NCBI GenBank assembly: GCA_038503065.1
Contig: JBCAMK010000012.1
Span: 1,426,001 to 1,490,000, forward strand
Reading direction: 5' to 3'
Source: Paragyromitra xinjiangensis
Lineage: Eukaryota; Ascomycota; Pezizomycetes; Pezizales; Discinaceae
DNA: 64,000 nucleotides
This document shows positions 33,682-45,322 of the stretch, piece after piece. Position numbers and translations under genes: made by a program. The number at the start of each line of letters is the position of its first letter. Positions within the stretch are counted from its first letter, which is position 1. The notes under the pieces are model-generated. The model saw only the letters and a list, made by a program, of their open reading frames with translations, made no database searches and was not told the DNA's origin.

Positions 33682-36600
33682 ACTGGTGATTGGGGAGACG
33701 TAGGTTTGGAAAAGCCTTTAAATTTGTTCTGCTTGCAGAAAAAGGGGTATTTGCGAGGCCGGGTTGGAAAGGGAGGGAACGTCAAAAACACGTGGGTAGC
33801 GGGCGTTGCAAACAAGGTTTTGAGATCTGATTGTCTAAATAGGAGACGCGTAACGTTACGCTCGACTTGCACGGCAACAAAACAAGCAGTAAAGTAGAGG
33901 ATAGTAAGGGATCGAGTAAGTGCTGGGAGAGAGTGAACGCAGGACCGCTGGTGACTGCTTGGGAGAAGAAGAACGAAGGAGGGAGGAACAGGAGGAAGAC
34001 TAGGCGAGAACGAGGGCAGGCAGGAGGAGCAGGAGGAGCAGGCAGAGGAGCAGCAGCAGCAGACTAGCAGAGAGGCCGCAGATGGCAGCAATAGAAAGAA
34101 AAGACAGGAGACGGGAAGAAGAAGGACAGCGAAGGGAGGGATGGGGGAGAGGAGAGGTCAGATGTCTGATTTCTTTCCCATGCCCGCTTACTTTACACTC
34201 CTAGTCCTGGCACTTCCCTTTAGGAAATTGAAAGTGTCAAGGCCTCTTCTAACAGCAGCAAAACGAAGGTCCGCGGTGTCTTCGAGAACGGAAGGGGAAT
34301 GAACGAAAGCTTAAAAGGCTTAGGGGAGAAAACGAGCAGAACGGTAAGGTGGGAGGAACAGTCGACAGGGGTAAGCAAATATGAATGCGCATCCACCACC
34401 AGTGTCCACCACCACATGCACCCGAGCAGCCACTGCTGCACCACTTCCATCACCACCCGCTACTTTACAGCCAGGTGCCACCCTTGTTCCCCCACCTTAC
34501 CGTTGTGAAAGTTTCCTCTTTCGGTGTTGCCCCTGATATCTTGTTTTGCAATTGGCTGGCCCCACTGCTTCACTGTGCACCTATACGTGGCTAGGGATCT
34601 TCTTATGAAGATCACACTAGCTCAAGTGCCGCTGTTAAAGTTGTTTGGTTTAAAATGCAACGGTATCTGTATTTAACGCCCTTGAAATAAGCGCGATGAC
34701 CATTTTTATTGGTTCTATATCTGGTCGTATTCGTTCTCGCCATTATGGTCCCTACATGGTGTTGACAAGGAGGGGCAAGTGTTACGATTGCCGACGCCAA
34801 CCTGGGAAATCGGGTGTACCAGCGCATCTGTGGCAGCGTTTACAGCCATTGGGCTTTTTTCCTCCTGCATAACCGTATCTACTCTACACACGCTACTGAC
34901 GTGATACGGAGATCGCAAGGTTTCGCCGAACCCTATCTACGGTATAATGCCAACCCGCTGAATTCACTCGGGAGATACCGTCCTATGTAGCTTCTTGTCA
35001 CCACATCTATCCTTTCCGAAAGCCTACCGGAAAGCAAGCGATAATCATCCTGCGCTGCCAAGTGCTGCAGGGTGGGTGACAACGTGTAGAGGTGTGTCCC
35101 TGGCAGTAGAGATATCAATAAGAACCATTCTCGGTTCCTTCTCTAATGGGAGGGTTGTAAGAGTTTTCTTTTTTACTACGGTAGTACAAGACCATTGCCA
35201 AGCATCTACTATCTATGAAATCCTCCCAATAAGTTCTATCATCGTCATCAATACCTCTCTCGAAAAATCCATAGTTCTGTCTCTGTTAGTGTGAGATATG
35301 ACGTGTAGGTACGTCTGAAGGGCGCTTAAGGCGTGTTGCAGCTTGCAGGCTGTCAGTTTCTCTTTTTCCCGTCGGATGCGCCGCGCCTGAGGGATCCAAT
35401 ATGCAATCCATCTAGATTTCTATCCTTCTTCCCGGTTTATCTTTCCTCGCCTCTGCACTTTTGACAGCTATATCCGAAGATGGGGTTTTCCGGTGTGTTG
35501 GGGCTAGGTTTTGGCGGTTTCTGCGCAGCAGATAGATAATTCATTGGGTTTGTCTAATCACCTGCCGTGTGGGGTATTGTGTAGAAGCACATCAGATATA
35601 CCTTTTCGTCAAAGGGCAGAAAATTCTTCTGGGAGGTTCTCTGGTGGATCCTATGTTGGTATTACAATGATGTACTGGAGATAGAAGCATTGAGTTGAAG
35701 GAGAACCCATCTGCTAGTTGAATGTTTCCTATACTTTCAAACGTACATAAGGTGGGGGGGGGGCTTTTCTGGGATATCTTGAATCTGGAATATCTTGAAT
35801 CTGTTACTCTGCTTAGTCAAAAGTAGGCTTCGCGTAACATTGTTATTGATAGAATAGAATGCCGCTAAAGTTTTCTGTCAAGCTTTGTGGCAGCCAGCCA
35901 GCACGTGTTGGGCTAGGGTACAGGCATGAGGCTGGAGATTGTGGCATCAGCTCGCCATTCGGTAGGTGGGATGGGAGATTAATCTTTTGAACATCGTGTC
36001 GTTGAGGAATATACCCCTAACCCCTCGAACATCACTAAAGGCCTTTACTACCCTAATATATTGGGAAATGCTTTGTGGTAATGCGGGCTAGGGGTATGAT
36101 TGCTGGATGGGGCCCCTTCAGTAAGATCTAATTATTTGTGTGTATTACTTATCGCTGGTTGATGGCGACGACGAATTCACTAAGTACATGTGCATGTACA
36201 TTCAACCACCTGGCTTATGGTGTATTTATCGCTGATGATGTATTTGCCCCTCTCTCAGCGAGATACATAATTTGTTCTGTCTCGAGTGTGACTGATTTTT
36301 TCTAATAGTTTTGGAGGGCTGGGAGAGCTAAACCTAGTTATTTTAACAGTTCAGTGGCTTCTTATCGCCCATAGGTTTCACACATTTCTTGTTTGGGGTT
36401 TTCTTTTATGTTACCCTCAACCTTGCCACACACCTGGTTCTCTCAGACTCTCCTGTAGTGATAGCGGAAGTTCTGGGGGCAAAGCCCCGTGGCGAGGAAA
36501 GAAGCTACAGAGGTATGAGAGTACTAGCCGTGAATTTTCCAAGATATCTAGGCTTCCCAGCGATCTAAAACGAGGAAGAAAATAGCTAGCGCTGACACGT

Positions 36601-38394
36601 CATTATACAACCTCAAGGCCAAAATGTCGTATACCGACGCTTCCTGAAGACACGATAACATAGGGTTAGCTGGTGGGGATGGGGTCAGCCCCTCAACCTT
36701 ATACGACTTCCCAATTTAACCTAGGCCTGTTAAGTTGGAAAGAGGAATACTTGATCGGGCGTTCCGCAAGATGTGTACTAAGCTGAATGTAAAGGTTGTG
36801 GGAGGAAGTGATTTGTACTTTACTAGCGGTGGATTCAATCTGGAAAATCCTTGGCATGAGCTGGGTTAATACAGAGATCACTCTGCTATCATTTCGCTAG
36901 CATTTCTGTTACCTCACTTATCATTCTGCCAACGACACAAAGGTTCTTCAGTACTTCTTATTTTGCATACCAATTACCATAAGAGTACCTATATTATACT
37001 TACTATCATAATACTAGTTCTATACAGGTATGTTACCGCAGAAATCAGCGAGGGCCGGAATGACGCTAAGACGTCTAAACAGAGTGTGGCGGGGAGACCT
37101 TGCTGAGAATGATTTGACAATATAGGGGTTTGCCACTCGCTGCACCGGTTGAGGGGAGTTCTTTGTTTTCCGAGAATAAAAGCTACTTATATGAGTTAGT
37201 CATATCACCACTTCTTGTTTCAACCTCTTAGTGTCATTTCGATTCCCGTCAATTTCTATGATACTACAGGTTCTTAATTACTACTAAAGGACTAGGATGA
37301 GAGGCTCAACACAAAGAAAACTGTATGTCGATAATGTCCCTCCATTTCGCTACATTCACAAGGGATAGATTCCCCGTACAATGGACATCACCTTGCTCAT
37401 GAAGAATCACTCGCTCCATAAGACATCACTCGCTCCATGAAACATTACTCATGTTAGAAATACTCCCTGATATCTCGTAGTGCTCATGCATAGGCTCGTG
37501 CTCCTGTGCGTTCGTTTCCCTTGGTTTTTCTTGGTGTTTTGGTTTTCGGCCCGTACGGCTCTTACCCGGCCGAGAATACCGTCTACCAAGCAGGAAACCT
37601 AGCCTAGCAACGCCTAGTAGTCTCGTGCCCAGCCCCATGCACGCAGCTTGCTGCGTACCGTAGGTATTTCGCCCCAACACAAATCCCAATACAAGCACAC
37701 TCTTTGACGATAGGCTTGATTGTTGATCCTTTAGAATTGAATACCCAGCCTTATTTTATAAGAAATGCGCATCTCAAGTGGAGATTAGCATGGGGATTCA
37801 ACTAATAACAAAAAAGCCTTGCAATGATAAGTAACAGCAAATCTTATCTCAATTTTCTTACTAGATTTAGATTCTACGTAGCCTAATCTCCCATGTCAAT
37901 TTTTATCCTACTAGCTAGTGATATGGTTACTGAGAATCGAGAAACGTGTATCACTTTCCTGCAGCCCTTGGTACAGAGGTTTATTTGACTCCTCTCTAAT
38001 TCACTATTTTTTGTTGTGTATGTTCAACAACTCATGTTGGTAATATTTACTTCCTAATATGCCGTATGTGGCCATTCCTACTATTTGGTATTATTCTTCC
38101 ATATCGCGTATACTTTCCTAGTGTATTCCTTCTGTCTCACGCGCTTCGTTGGCTTCAGATCATCCAGGCAGCTACCCAGCGTATTCGGAGTACTCGGAGG
38201 CGGCAGAGTGAACCCACAAACAATTAATATCATTGCTTATTGCACTATTGAGGAAGGAGTAGAATGCTTAGGCTATGTGCTGCGCATGAACACTGAAAGT
38301 TTCAAAACTCATCGTCTCAGCAGACATACTCATGGGTCCTCAAAGTCCCCTCCCAATTGTTGAAAGAGGAATGCCAGAATATCAAATTTAGATC
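33682..38394. other. KNR4 upstream region and long gene-poor tract
   Basis: 33682-34140 is purine-rich on the plus strand (pyrimidine-rich KNR4 leader, with CAG/AGG-type simple repeats at 34017-34065). 34500-38390 holds no recognisable gene. Short repeats include a duplicated ATATCTTGAATCT near 35778-35800 and two 18-19 bp units near 37405-37440. A segment at 37617-37655 recurs at 45243-45281. Confidence 0.5.
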
Positions 38395-38714
38395 TTACCT
38401 GCTCCGCCCATGGCTTTTTCCCCGCTCACGAACTTGAACTCGCTCTTCCAGGTAATTATACTGGGTAGATGAGAAATGGATTTCGGCAGTAACTCTCGCG
38501 CCACCATAGTAATGAACGGCATTAACAGGCTGCGGATATCCCAAAATACCAATGCGGTAATCTTTTACAACTGTATCTGCATTTTTAATATCTCCCTTGT
38601 AAAAAGGGTTGTTCACTTTTCAAACTCGATTTGTTGGCAACGAAATGATTCCTCGGATGGCGGACCCTCTGGTATCTCTTGGCTAAGGCGTTTCAACGTT
38701 CGTTTGTTAAGGAC
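38395..38714 (-). pseudogene. Decayed coding relic, one frameshift
   Basis: Two adjacent coding-like segments on the minus strand. 38714-38616 reads 33 codons (includes LSQEIPEGPPSEESFRCQQI) and hits TGA. A one-base shift continues directly into 38616-38395 (KGDIKNADTVVKDYRIGILG, then HYYGGARVTAEIHFSS). Neither part starts with a plausible ATG, and the family is not recognised. Amino-acid composition is non-repetitive and looks coding. It could be a broken gene or a transposon fragment. Confidence 0.3.
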
Positions 38715-40111
38715 TAGAGGGTAAATATAGTATAGTCGTCCTATAAGATTATGAATTCGGAGCAAACCTATAATTTTATAAGTTAGGCATTCTTATAGGA
38801 AAGTACTAAGTGAAACCAGCTGTCCCGAATTCAGACGGACAGGCTTGAACTGAACCAGGCTGACTGGGCACCATCTAATTACAGCTGACTGTGGTCGCTG
38901 CTATTCAGTTTAGCAGACCGAATATTGTGGCTCAATTCTAGCAGTATAACGCCGTGACCCATAGGCGGAGCAACACCGTTGGTGTAGAAATCCTTTTCGG
39001 GTTGTCTTTATCCTCGTTTTAGTGGACTGCGGCCGACTGCGGCCTCTGTATTCCATGGACGGACTTACTTGGCACTGTCTGGCTCTAGCCCATTGCAGTT
39101 AGACTAGACTATTGGTAGTGCTGGTACTGACACATAAAACAATCCCTATCCGGTTCGGTCCGTATATTCTTATAAGGCGGATGACCCGAATTCTTATAGG
39201 GACTTGTTCTGTGGCTGCATGTACCTTATGTATAAGGCCTCGAGCTACAGTCTGGGTGCAAGGCACAAAGGCAAGTGTATACGTTAAATATGAAGACGAT
39301 AAGAGAAAAGAGGGGAAAGAGAAGAGAAAAGCCGAGTAGAGGGCTATACATACCCCTCTGGATATCGTCCCTGACAATATGTTACCGCTGGTGTGTATAG
39401 AAGAGGCCCGAAGGACGGTTCTTATTAGTTTCTTTGATCGCTCTAAATCCTCGTCATGATCAATGCATCTTGTAGCGCTTTAGGGTAGGATTTCGGCTCG
39501 TTTCAATTGGAGCTAAACGTTAGCCATGATTGCCTAGGTTTATGTGAAATTCGCAGTAGATGAAATCTAAAAATCAATGATATCTACCGTGTTGGAAGCC
39601 ATAACCATTAAGGCTGTACAAAGAGGTCGGTATCTGTGAAAGTCGGTAGATTTGTGACTTTGCACGGAAAGGATGATGAATACTGTAGAGGAAAGTGGAG
39701 TTGTGAAGTTCGATGAGCAAGGTGATGAATGCCGCGGGGAGAGGTGGAGTTGTGGATGGTTAATGCAGTTGAAGAAGGTAGGTTGGGTGGCCTACGGTGC
39801 GCAGCGGCCATAGGCAGTAGGGGATGGGAACGAGCCTAGTTGGGTGGTTGTGGGGATGGCTACAAGTCATGGGGCTAGGGCAACGGTGTGGCATTCAGCG
39901 GCTCCAAAGGCGAAATTTTATTTTTCGGCTACCCGGTAGAGAAGTCTTACTGAAACCGGTACATACCATAGACAGTGGTTGCTACTACTCGACACTAAGC
40001 TAGAATGTGATGATTTGCCCTTAACCAATCGTCTTTCACTATAAGTATCGCTCTCCATCACCGTCTATCAAAAATTGCCCTGGGGAAGACCGTGCTAGGT
40101 ACCAGAATTTA

Positions 40112-40764
40112 TTGAACTTGTCACTCTTGCTGGTTACTGAGGAAAAGGGCAACGTTGCAGTACTTGTCCTCCCTAGTGGTAAGTTTTCATTCTACTATTG
40201 TAAAAACAGGCCATGCATCGACCAATTCTTCAAGATTATTTCTAACCCTGGTGACCGTGCCGTTACTGCCATGGTCAAGATGGCGCTCCAATTGGTCATT
40301 ATTAAATGTCGGAAGAAAATGAAGAATATTTTACGAAAAGTTCGTGGACAACTAAAGCAGTTAAGACGGAGGATCCAATCTGACCTAGCCTAGACCAACT
40401 CATAGAAGGGGATCAAGGGAACGACCCTGGGATCCGTTATGACATCTGTAGTACGCTTACTATTAGCCGCCTCGGAGGAAGCGGAATTTCGACAATTTGT
40501 TGGAACTAAGATCTTCCCTCGTAGGGTCCTGCTCTCCGAATTCCTACAATGTTGGTTTGTGTTCTTGGCAGATGGCCTGCCATTGCTATCTCAGACTGGT
40601 CCAAGACCCAGACTAACATGTTCCATGTTCTCATCGTGGCGCATGGGGTAACTAGGATCCAGAGGATCGAGGATATCCTTGACGAAAGGTTGCTTCACCG
40701 AATACGGAAACTGGAGGATTATTATAACGTTATTGGGACCTTGATGAAGTCTACAAGACATTAA
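40112..40764 (+). pseudogene. Decayed coding relic, stops plus frameshift
   Basis: 40112-40390 reads 93 codons without a proper ATG (includes NVAVLVLPSGKFSFYYCKNR and VTAMVKMALQLVIIK). After two stops the same frame reopens at 40439 (MTSVVRLLLAASEEAEFRQF). A shift near 40560 leads into a second frame ending at 40764 (ILDERLLHRIRKLEDYYNVI). The helical, charged segments look coding, but the family is unknown. Most likely one disabled gene. Confidence 0.3.
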
Positions 40765-41166
40765 GGCAGGAAACAACAGGATTGTTAGAACATCTGACCA
40801 TCAGAGAAGTAAACTAATTTAGAGTCTACTAGATGAGTGATCCTAGCATAAGTTTTAACAGATACAGCCAAAGGCACCTGTTGCTCTTTTATTGTTGAAC
40901 TTTCTTGATACTATAAATAAGTAAGCTAGGGTCTCAGGGGGAGACCTCCGTAAGGCTTTCCCAGCAATAGTGAGCTTCTTACAGACAACGAGTTGCAAGC
41001 TATAACCAGAAGCGTCCATTCCGAGTATACATTGGTATTGGAAATGGGGCCCTCACATCTGATGCCTGAGATTAGTAATATATGGGAAGTACTAAATCTA
41101 GTCGTTTGCTACACAATCACCGTAACTAGGATAAAGTGGCTTCACTAAATCGAACCGGGTGTAGTA

Positions 41167-41634
41167 CAAGATGTGGTTGGAAAGTCCTCACTCACCCCCC
41201 AAAACACACTAAAAGTAGGCCACTTCACGATTTATTAAACCATACTTCCTGTTAATAAATAAAAAAATTAACCTCACTGCTGGATCAATAAGTCCATAAT
41301 TATCTACTCTCTAGTCCTTTTTCTACTCCAATTATTGTTGCTGAAGAAATGAGAGCCAAGAACTAGTGACTAAGCGGTTGGTACTTGTAAATTTGTATAG
41401 CAACCCCATACAAAAGCTACATTCCTCCAACTTCCCCCTTGAGCTTTCCTCTACTATTTTCGGTAATTTGAGTTTGAGGATAAAATGAAGTTAAAGAGTA
41501 GGAATCTATGGATCTCCTAAGCCTCTGGTATAGCTAATTTATTTATTTATTAATAGGAAGCGTGGTTTAAAAAGTCGTGAAGTGGCCTACTTTTGGTGTG
41601 TTTTGGGGGATGGGCGAGGACTTTCCACATCTTG
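41167..41634. mobile_element. MITE-like element with ~100-bp terminal inverted repeats
   Basis: Left arm 41167-41265 and right arm 41537-41634 are inverted copies starting CAAGATGTGG. They differ by a 4-bp indel and scattered substitutions. The central ~270 bp has no ORF. TA lies directly outside both ends (41165-41166, 41635-41636), as expected for a Tc1/mariner-type target duplication. No transposase is present, so it would be non-autonomous. Confidence 0.75.
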
Positions 41635-43030
41635 TACATGCATGCAATTAGGCTAGGTGCATGACAGACGGACGAGCCTGCGGTAGCTCCTGGCTCGGAT
41701 AGCTAGACCTAGATGAAACATCTGGCTGTTGTATTCCGATCCCCCTATAAATGCACTTCTTTACGGGCTGAGTCGGACAAGTGAACATATATGCTGCGCG
41801 TGTTGGTCGGCAACATGCGATCGTTTGATGAACTAGAACGAGGCTAACATGTGCTCGGGTCAGGCATATGGAGATGGGATAGGTCTCAAAGATTTTCTAT
41901 GGTGGTCCCACAGAACGGGAGATCCCGATGTTCCATCTCCACACTCACGGCCCGAGCATTGTCGAACTAGTTTGTTTAAAATAATTTGCTAAACTTTGCT
42001 TATTGTACAAAAATAAATAATTAGCTGATATAACTGGACACCTTCTAACGGTATACCCCAGCTAATTACCAGTAGTGAGGTAGACCCACCTCTAGGCTGG
42101 TTTATAATTTATCTAGGAAAACTAATCCTAAGTCCATTCTCAGAACAAACTCGGCCGCATTGGTGACGTGATCGGCTTCGCTTTGAGCCGTCATGCTGCG
42201 CTGGCCTAGCCAACCCACAAGGAGACTCAAAATGACTCGGAGAAGGGGAAGAATAAGAGGAGTCTTTAATGGGGAAAGTAGAAACAGTCCCGTGCTGGAG
42301 CATTATTTGGTTAAGTGACTTATTGTTTAGGTGTTGTACTTCCCTACGTACCTAGTAGCGCTCTCTAGCTGGGCTTAAGTGGCATCGTGGCATTTTGACC
42401 AAATGGCAGCCCCAGAGTTTTCCCGATAAACATTGACAGAACATTAAGTTTTCGCAGAGTGGTGGTATAAAACCGGGTGTGTCGTCTGCTGGTTTGAGTT
42501 GTAAATCCCCGCATCTCGGTGCTGGGTTTCTGTAGTACGTAACACCAAGGGTACGTGATTTTAAGGATGAGATCTAGAGTACGATGTGTTGTAATTGGCG
42601 AGGGCTCGGGTAGGCCAAAAGATTAAACCTTTGCTCGATCTAAAATCGTCCGCGATTCACCGCACAACAAGAGACTTTATCTTACATCGAGTCCTGCGAT
42701 CAAGGGTCAACCAAGTGGCTGCTGCAACAAAGAACAGCTGCATACGTTAGATCCCTTTACTGATGCTATTCGTCAACTTGTTTCTCCCTCAGTTTTTTCC
42801 TCGGTCACAGGAGTGCTGTGACTTATATATTGTATGTACAGTAGAGTTTATTGGCGTGGGAGACCTTTATATTGCAGCCTGGTCCAAATCAGCCTTTGTG
42901 ATAGACTATTGAGAAACGGCGCTAAACCGGGGATAGAAGTGGGGGCCTGGGGCTTAGCGGTGACCCAAGTTGAAGGGGGAGCGCATGATAGGTATGGTTA
43001 GTAAGCGAGTTCTGATGGGCTTGGTCGGAG
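41635..43030. other. Gene-poor AT-rich DNA between inverted-repeat elements
   Basis: No coding sequence, RNA gene or repeat was recognised with confidence. Confidence 0.45.
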
Positions 43031-43302
43031 TACAAGTACTACGGGTGCCAGGGAAAATCTGTTGACACCTGGCGGTGGCGGTGCGCCCACTGGAGTAAAT
43101 ACATACCATAATTCACCTTAAGCTTCAATTAAAGTCTGTAACTTGCCTGATATGTTTCTAATCAAACTCTCCAAACAAGACTCTTATGCTTTCGCAGTAG
43201 CTATTCTTCCCAGCTTCATCAAGCGGGTGGGAGGGTTGAGTGCTTCCACTGCCACCACCGCCAGGTGTCAACAGATTAACCCTGGCACCCGTAGTACTTG
43301 TA
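43031..43302. mobile_element. MITE-like element with ~50-bp terminal inverted repeats
   Basis: Arms 43033-43083 and 43253-43300 are near-identical inverted copies (starting CAAGTACTACGGGTGCCAGG). TA dinucleotides at 43031-43032 and 43301-43302 fit a TA target duplication. The internal ~170 bp is non-coding. Confidence 0.7.
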
Positions 43303-43305
43303 AAT

Positions 43306-43400
43306 GACTGATGTTTGTGCACCGGGCTGGGTCCGTGCCCTATACATTTCCTATGATTTTGTATGGTATGCAGGCCCAGCCCGGTGCACAAACGTCAGTC
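43306..43400. repeat. 95-bp hairpin (foldback) sequence
   Basis: Arms of 26 bp at 43306-43331 and 43375-43400 with a single mismatch (core TTTGTGCACCGGGCTGGG), separated by a 43-bp loop. It directly abuts the element ending at 43302, so it is either a separate miniature element or part of a compound one. Confidence 0.7.
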
Positions 43401-43919
43401 GATTACGGGTGGTTATGCTGTGCTGTGGTGGACTATGACGTCATGACTATGAAAGTTTTTTTTTAATAACTATTCTGATTTTGCTCGGCTCGGCTGTGTC
43501 CATTAGGGGATATTTTTGGTATTACTACGAAAGGAGGCAATCCGCTACCGTAGTGGTGTGCACTCTTCGAAGGCCAACAGTCGCTAAAGGTGAAGTACAT
43601 GTAATTAGACGTCTTGCAATTGGACGCGGGAAATTTCGAAAGTACATGCAGTTACTATTATTGCTTGGAAATACATGAAATTCCAGGACTCACTTTATAG
43701 AGAGCGGCTTACTGGTCTTATGAGTCCATCCATACGTCTTCCCTTGGGGAAAAGGGTGTCGAACCTGCACCTGTGACCCTGGGTCCTGGGGGTTTGAATA
43801 TCACCATTAGCTTCCCAATAAGAGACACCCCGCCAGGTGGTCTGAAGGGTTTCAGCTAGCAACGGGGGGAGGCGAAGAAAAAAGCAAACACTGACATCGG
43901 ACCTTGAGAAGCCATTTAG

Positions 43920-43926
43920 TATAAAA
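43920..43926 (+). promoter_or_regulatory. TATA box candidate for the 44,052 small ORF
   Basis: TATAAAA 126 nt upstream of the ATG at 44052. The paralogous ORF has TATAAG at a comparable distance. Confidence 0.3.
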
Positions 43927-44051
43927 CCCACAGAACCCACCCCATCCTATAGTACTCACATATCTGCCGTCTGATACTGCCCTTGCTACCTCTTTGCTTA
44001 AACCCTCTTTCCAAAATCGAAACTCAACTTGAGTATCAAAACACTTATTCG

Positions 44052-44282
44052 ATGGCTCCAATTCAGTTCCAGCTATTTTCGTGTGATTCATTCAAAATCT
44101 TCTGCTGTCCTAATATCACCCGGCCGCAAGATACCACGGCCTCTCTGACCGACACCTCCAGTGGAATCATCACAATACCACCCCAAAAAGAACCAGACAT
44201 GAGAATGCCTTCAGCACAAACAGTGGAAGATAGAGACGCGACTGAATATCCTACAATTGAAGCAACTTGGCCGGCGTTGTAG
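44052..44282 (+). CDS. Small paralogous ORF A (76 aa), unknown family
   Basis: Unrecognised 76-aa protein beginning MAPIQFQLFSC, then FKIFCC, a Ser/Thr-rich middle, Pro-Gln-Lys, and an acidic end with EDRDATEYPTIE. It aligns over its full length with the 77-aa ORF at 47060 (same start block, paired CC, then QT, E, D, P, E positions), while flanking DNA shows little similarity. That favours real coding conservation. No signal peptide with a typical hydrophobic core is seen; the N-terminus is only mildly hydrophobic. A candidate TATA box lies at 43920. Function unknown. Confidence 0.5.
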   Translation: MAPIQFQLFSCDSFKIFCCPNITRPQDTTASLTDTSSGIITIPPQKEPDMRMPSAQTVEDRDATEYPTIEATWPAL

Positions 44283-44746
44283 GAACGGGTTAGTACTCTC
44301 TTCTACGCGGTTATCGTAAATACATGTGTCTTTTAAAATCTGTTTTTATTTGACTCTTGTTCTTCCTAGGCTTAGATAGCGAGCAATGATGGGGGAGTTT
44401 GGTTTGGACTCATAAGAACAAGGCTCTAAGGACGACAACGATAGTATAGATGCACATAGGTTCAGTGGTTGGGATTGATATTGGAACTGAAATTATCTCG
44501 ATTTGCAATGAGTATTTGTATTAGAGTGTAAACTGTAGCACGCATAAATTGTTAGTTTTTGACCTTGAAAACCCCATTCGAGTGATAATATATGATGGGA
44601 ACGAGCGCAGAAAACGGCCGCTGATGGCGTGATCTAGTCGCTTACCGACCCACCTAACCTTTGAACCTACATGTAGTAGAACTTCAATCCGAGCCGAACG
44701 CATTGAATTGCCATGAACAAAAAGAAAAGAAAAACGAACAACCTTT
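44283..44746. other. Intergenic, nothing recognised
   Basis: Follows small ORF A and ends at the foldback element. Confidence 0.45.
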
Positions 44747-45208
44747 GTCGCTAGTGACAGAGGGAAAAGTGAGGGCAAAGAGAGAAAAGGGAGTCAGGGA
44801 ATAAATGGGGTATACATAATTCGGTGGATGGAGGTTACACAGAACCATGGAATTGGAATTATAGCCAGCAAAGAAAAGGGACTCGGTGGATGGATGCAAC
44901 CTGAATCACGTACACTCCATTCCGCCGAGTCCCTTTTCTTTGCTGGCTATAATTCCAATTCCATGGTTCTGTGTAACCTCCATCCACCGAATTGCACCCA
45001 TCCACCGAATTGAATCTGTCCGCCGAGTTGCACCCATCCACCGAATTGCACCCATCCACCGAATTGCATCTGTCCGCCGAGTTGCACCCATCCACCGAAT
45101 TGCACCCATCCACCGAATTGTATCCATCCGCCGAATTATGTACACCCCATTTATTCCCTGACTCCCTTTTCTCTCTTTGCCCTCACTTCTCCCTCTGTCA
45201 CTAGCGAC
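44747..45208. mobile_element. Foldback-type element with nested inverted repeats and tandem array
   Basis: Outer arms 44747-44828 and 45128-45208 are inverted copies (starting GTCGCTAGTGACAGAGGGA) with few differences. Inside, a second near-perfect inverted repeat (44822-44894 against 44922-44997) forms a hairpin. The right half also carries an 18-bp tandem array. There is no transposase. Long arms that contain short tandem repeats resemble Foldback-type transposons. Confidence 0.75.
44980..45139. repeat. 18-bp tandem array (about 9 units)
   Basis: Units ccatccaccgaattgcac with a variant ctgtccgccgagttgcac every third unit, giving a 54-bp higher-order period. All six frames stay largely open because 18 is a multiple of three, which explains the repetitive ORFs here. 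It is not CRISPR, as no unique spacers lie between units. Confidence 0.85.
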
Positions 45209-45322
45209 CGGTGTTCGAGTCAGGCCGTTCTTCGCGGTCACTGGCAGTCTCGTGCCTAGCCCCATGCACGCAGCTTGCTGTAGGGCAGCAGCCATAGGAA
45301 GTAAGGGATGGGGACGGGCCTA

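Noticed and set aside
33627..34091. 154-codon minus-strand ORF over the KNR4 start
   Set aside because: Cys/Ser/Pro-rich reading of a pyrimidine-rich 5' leader in another frame.
44859..45204. Repetitive six-residue proteins in several frames, or a CRISPR array
   Set aside because: Both come from the 18-bp tandem units. Units are contiguous without unique spacers, and the host is eukaryotic.
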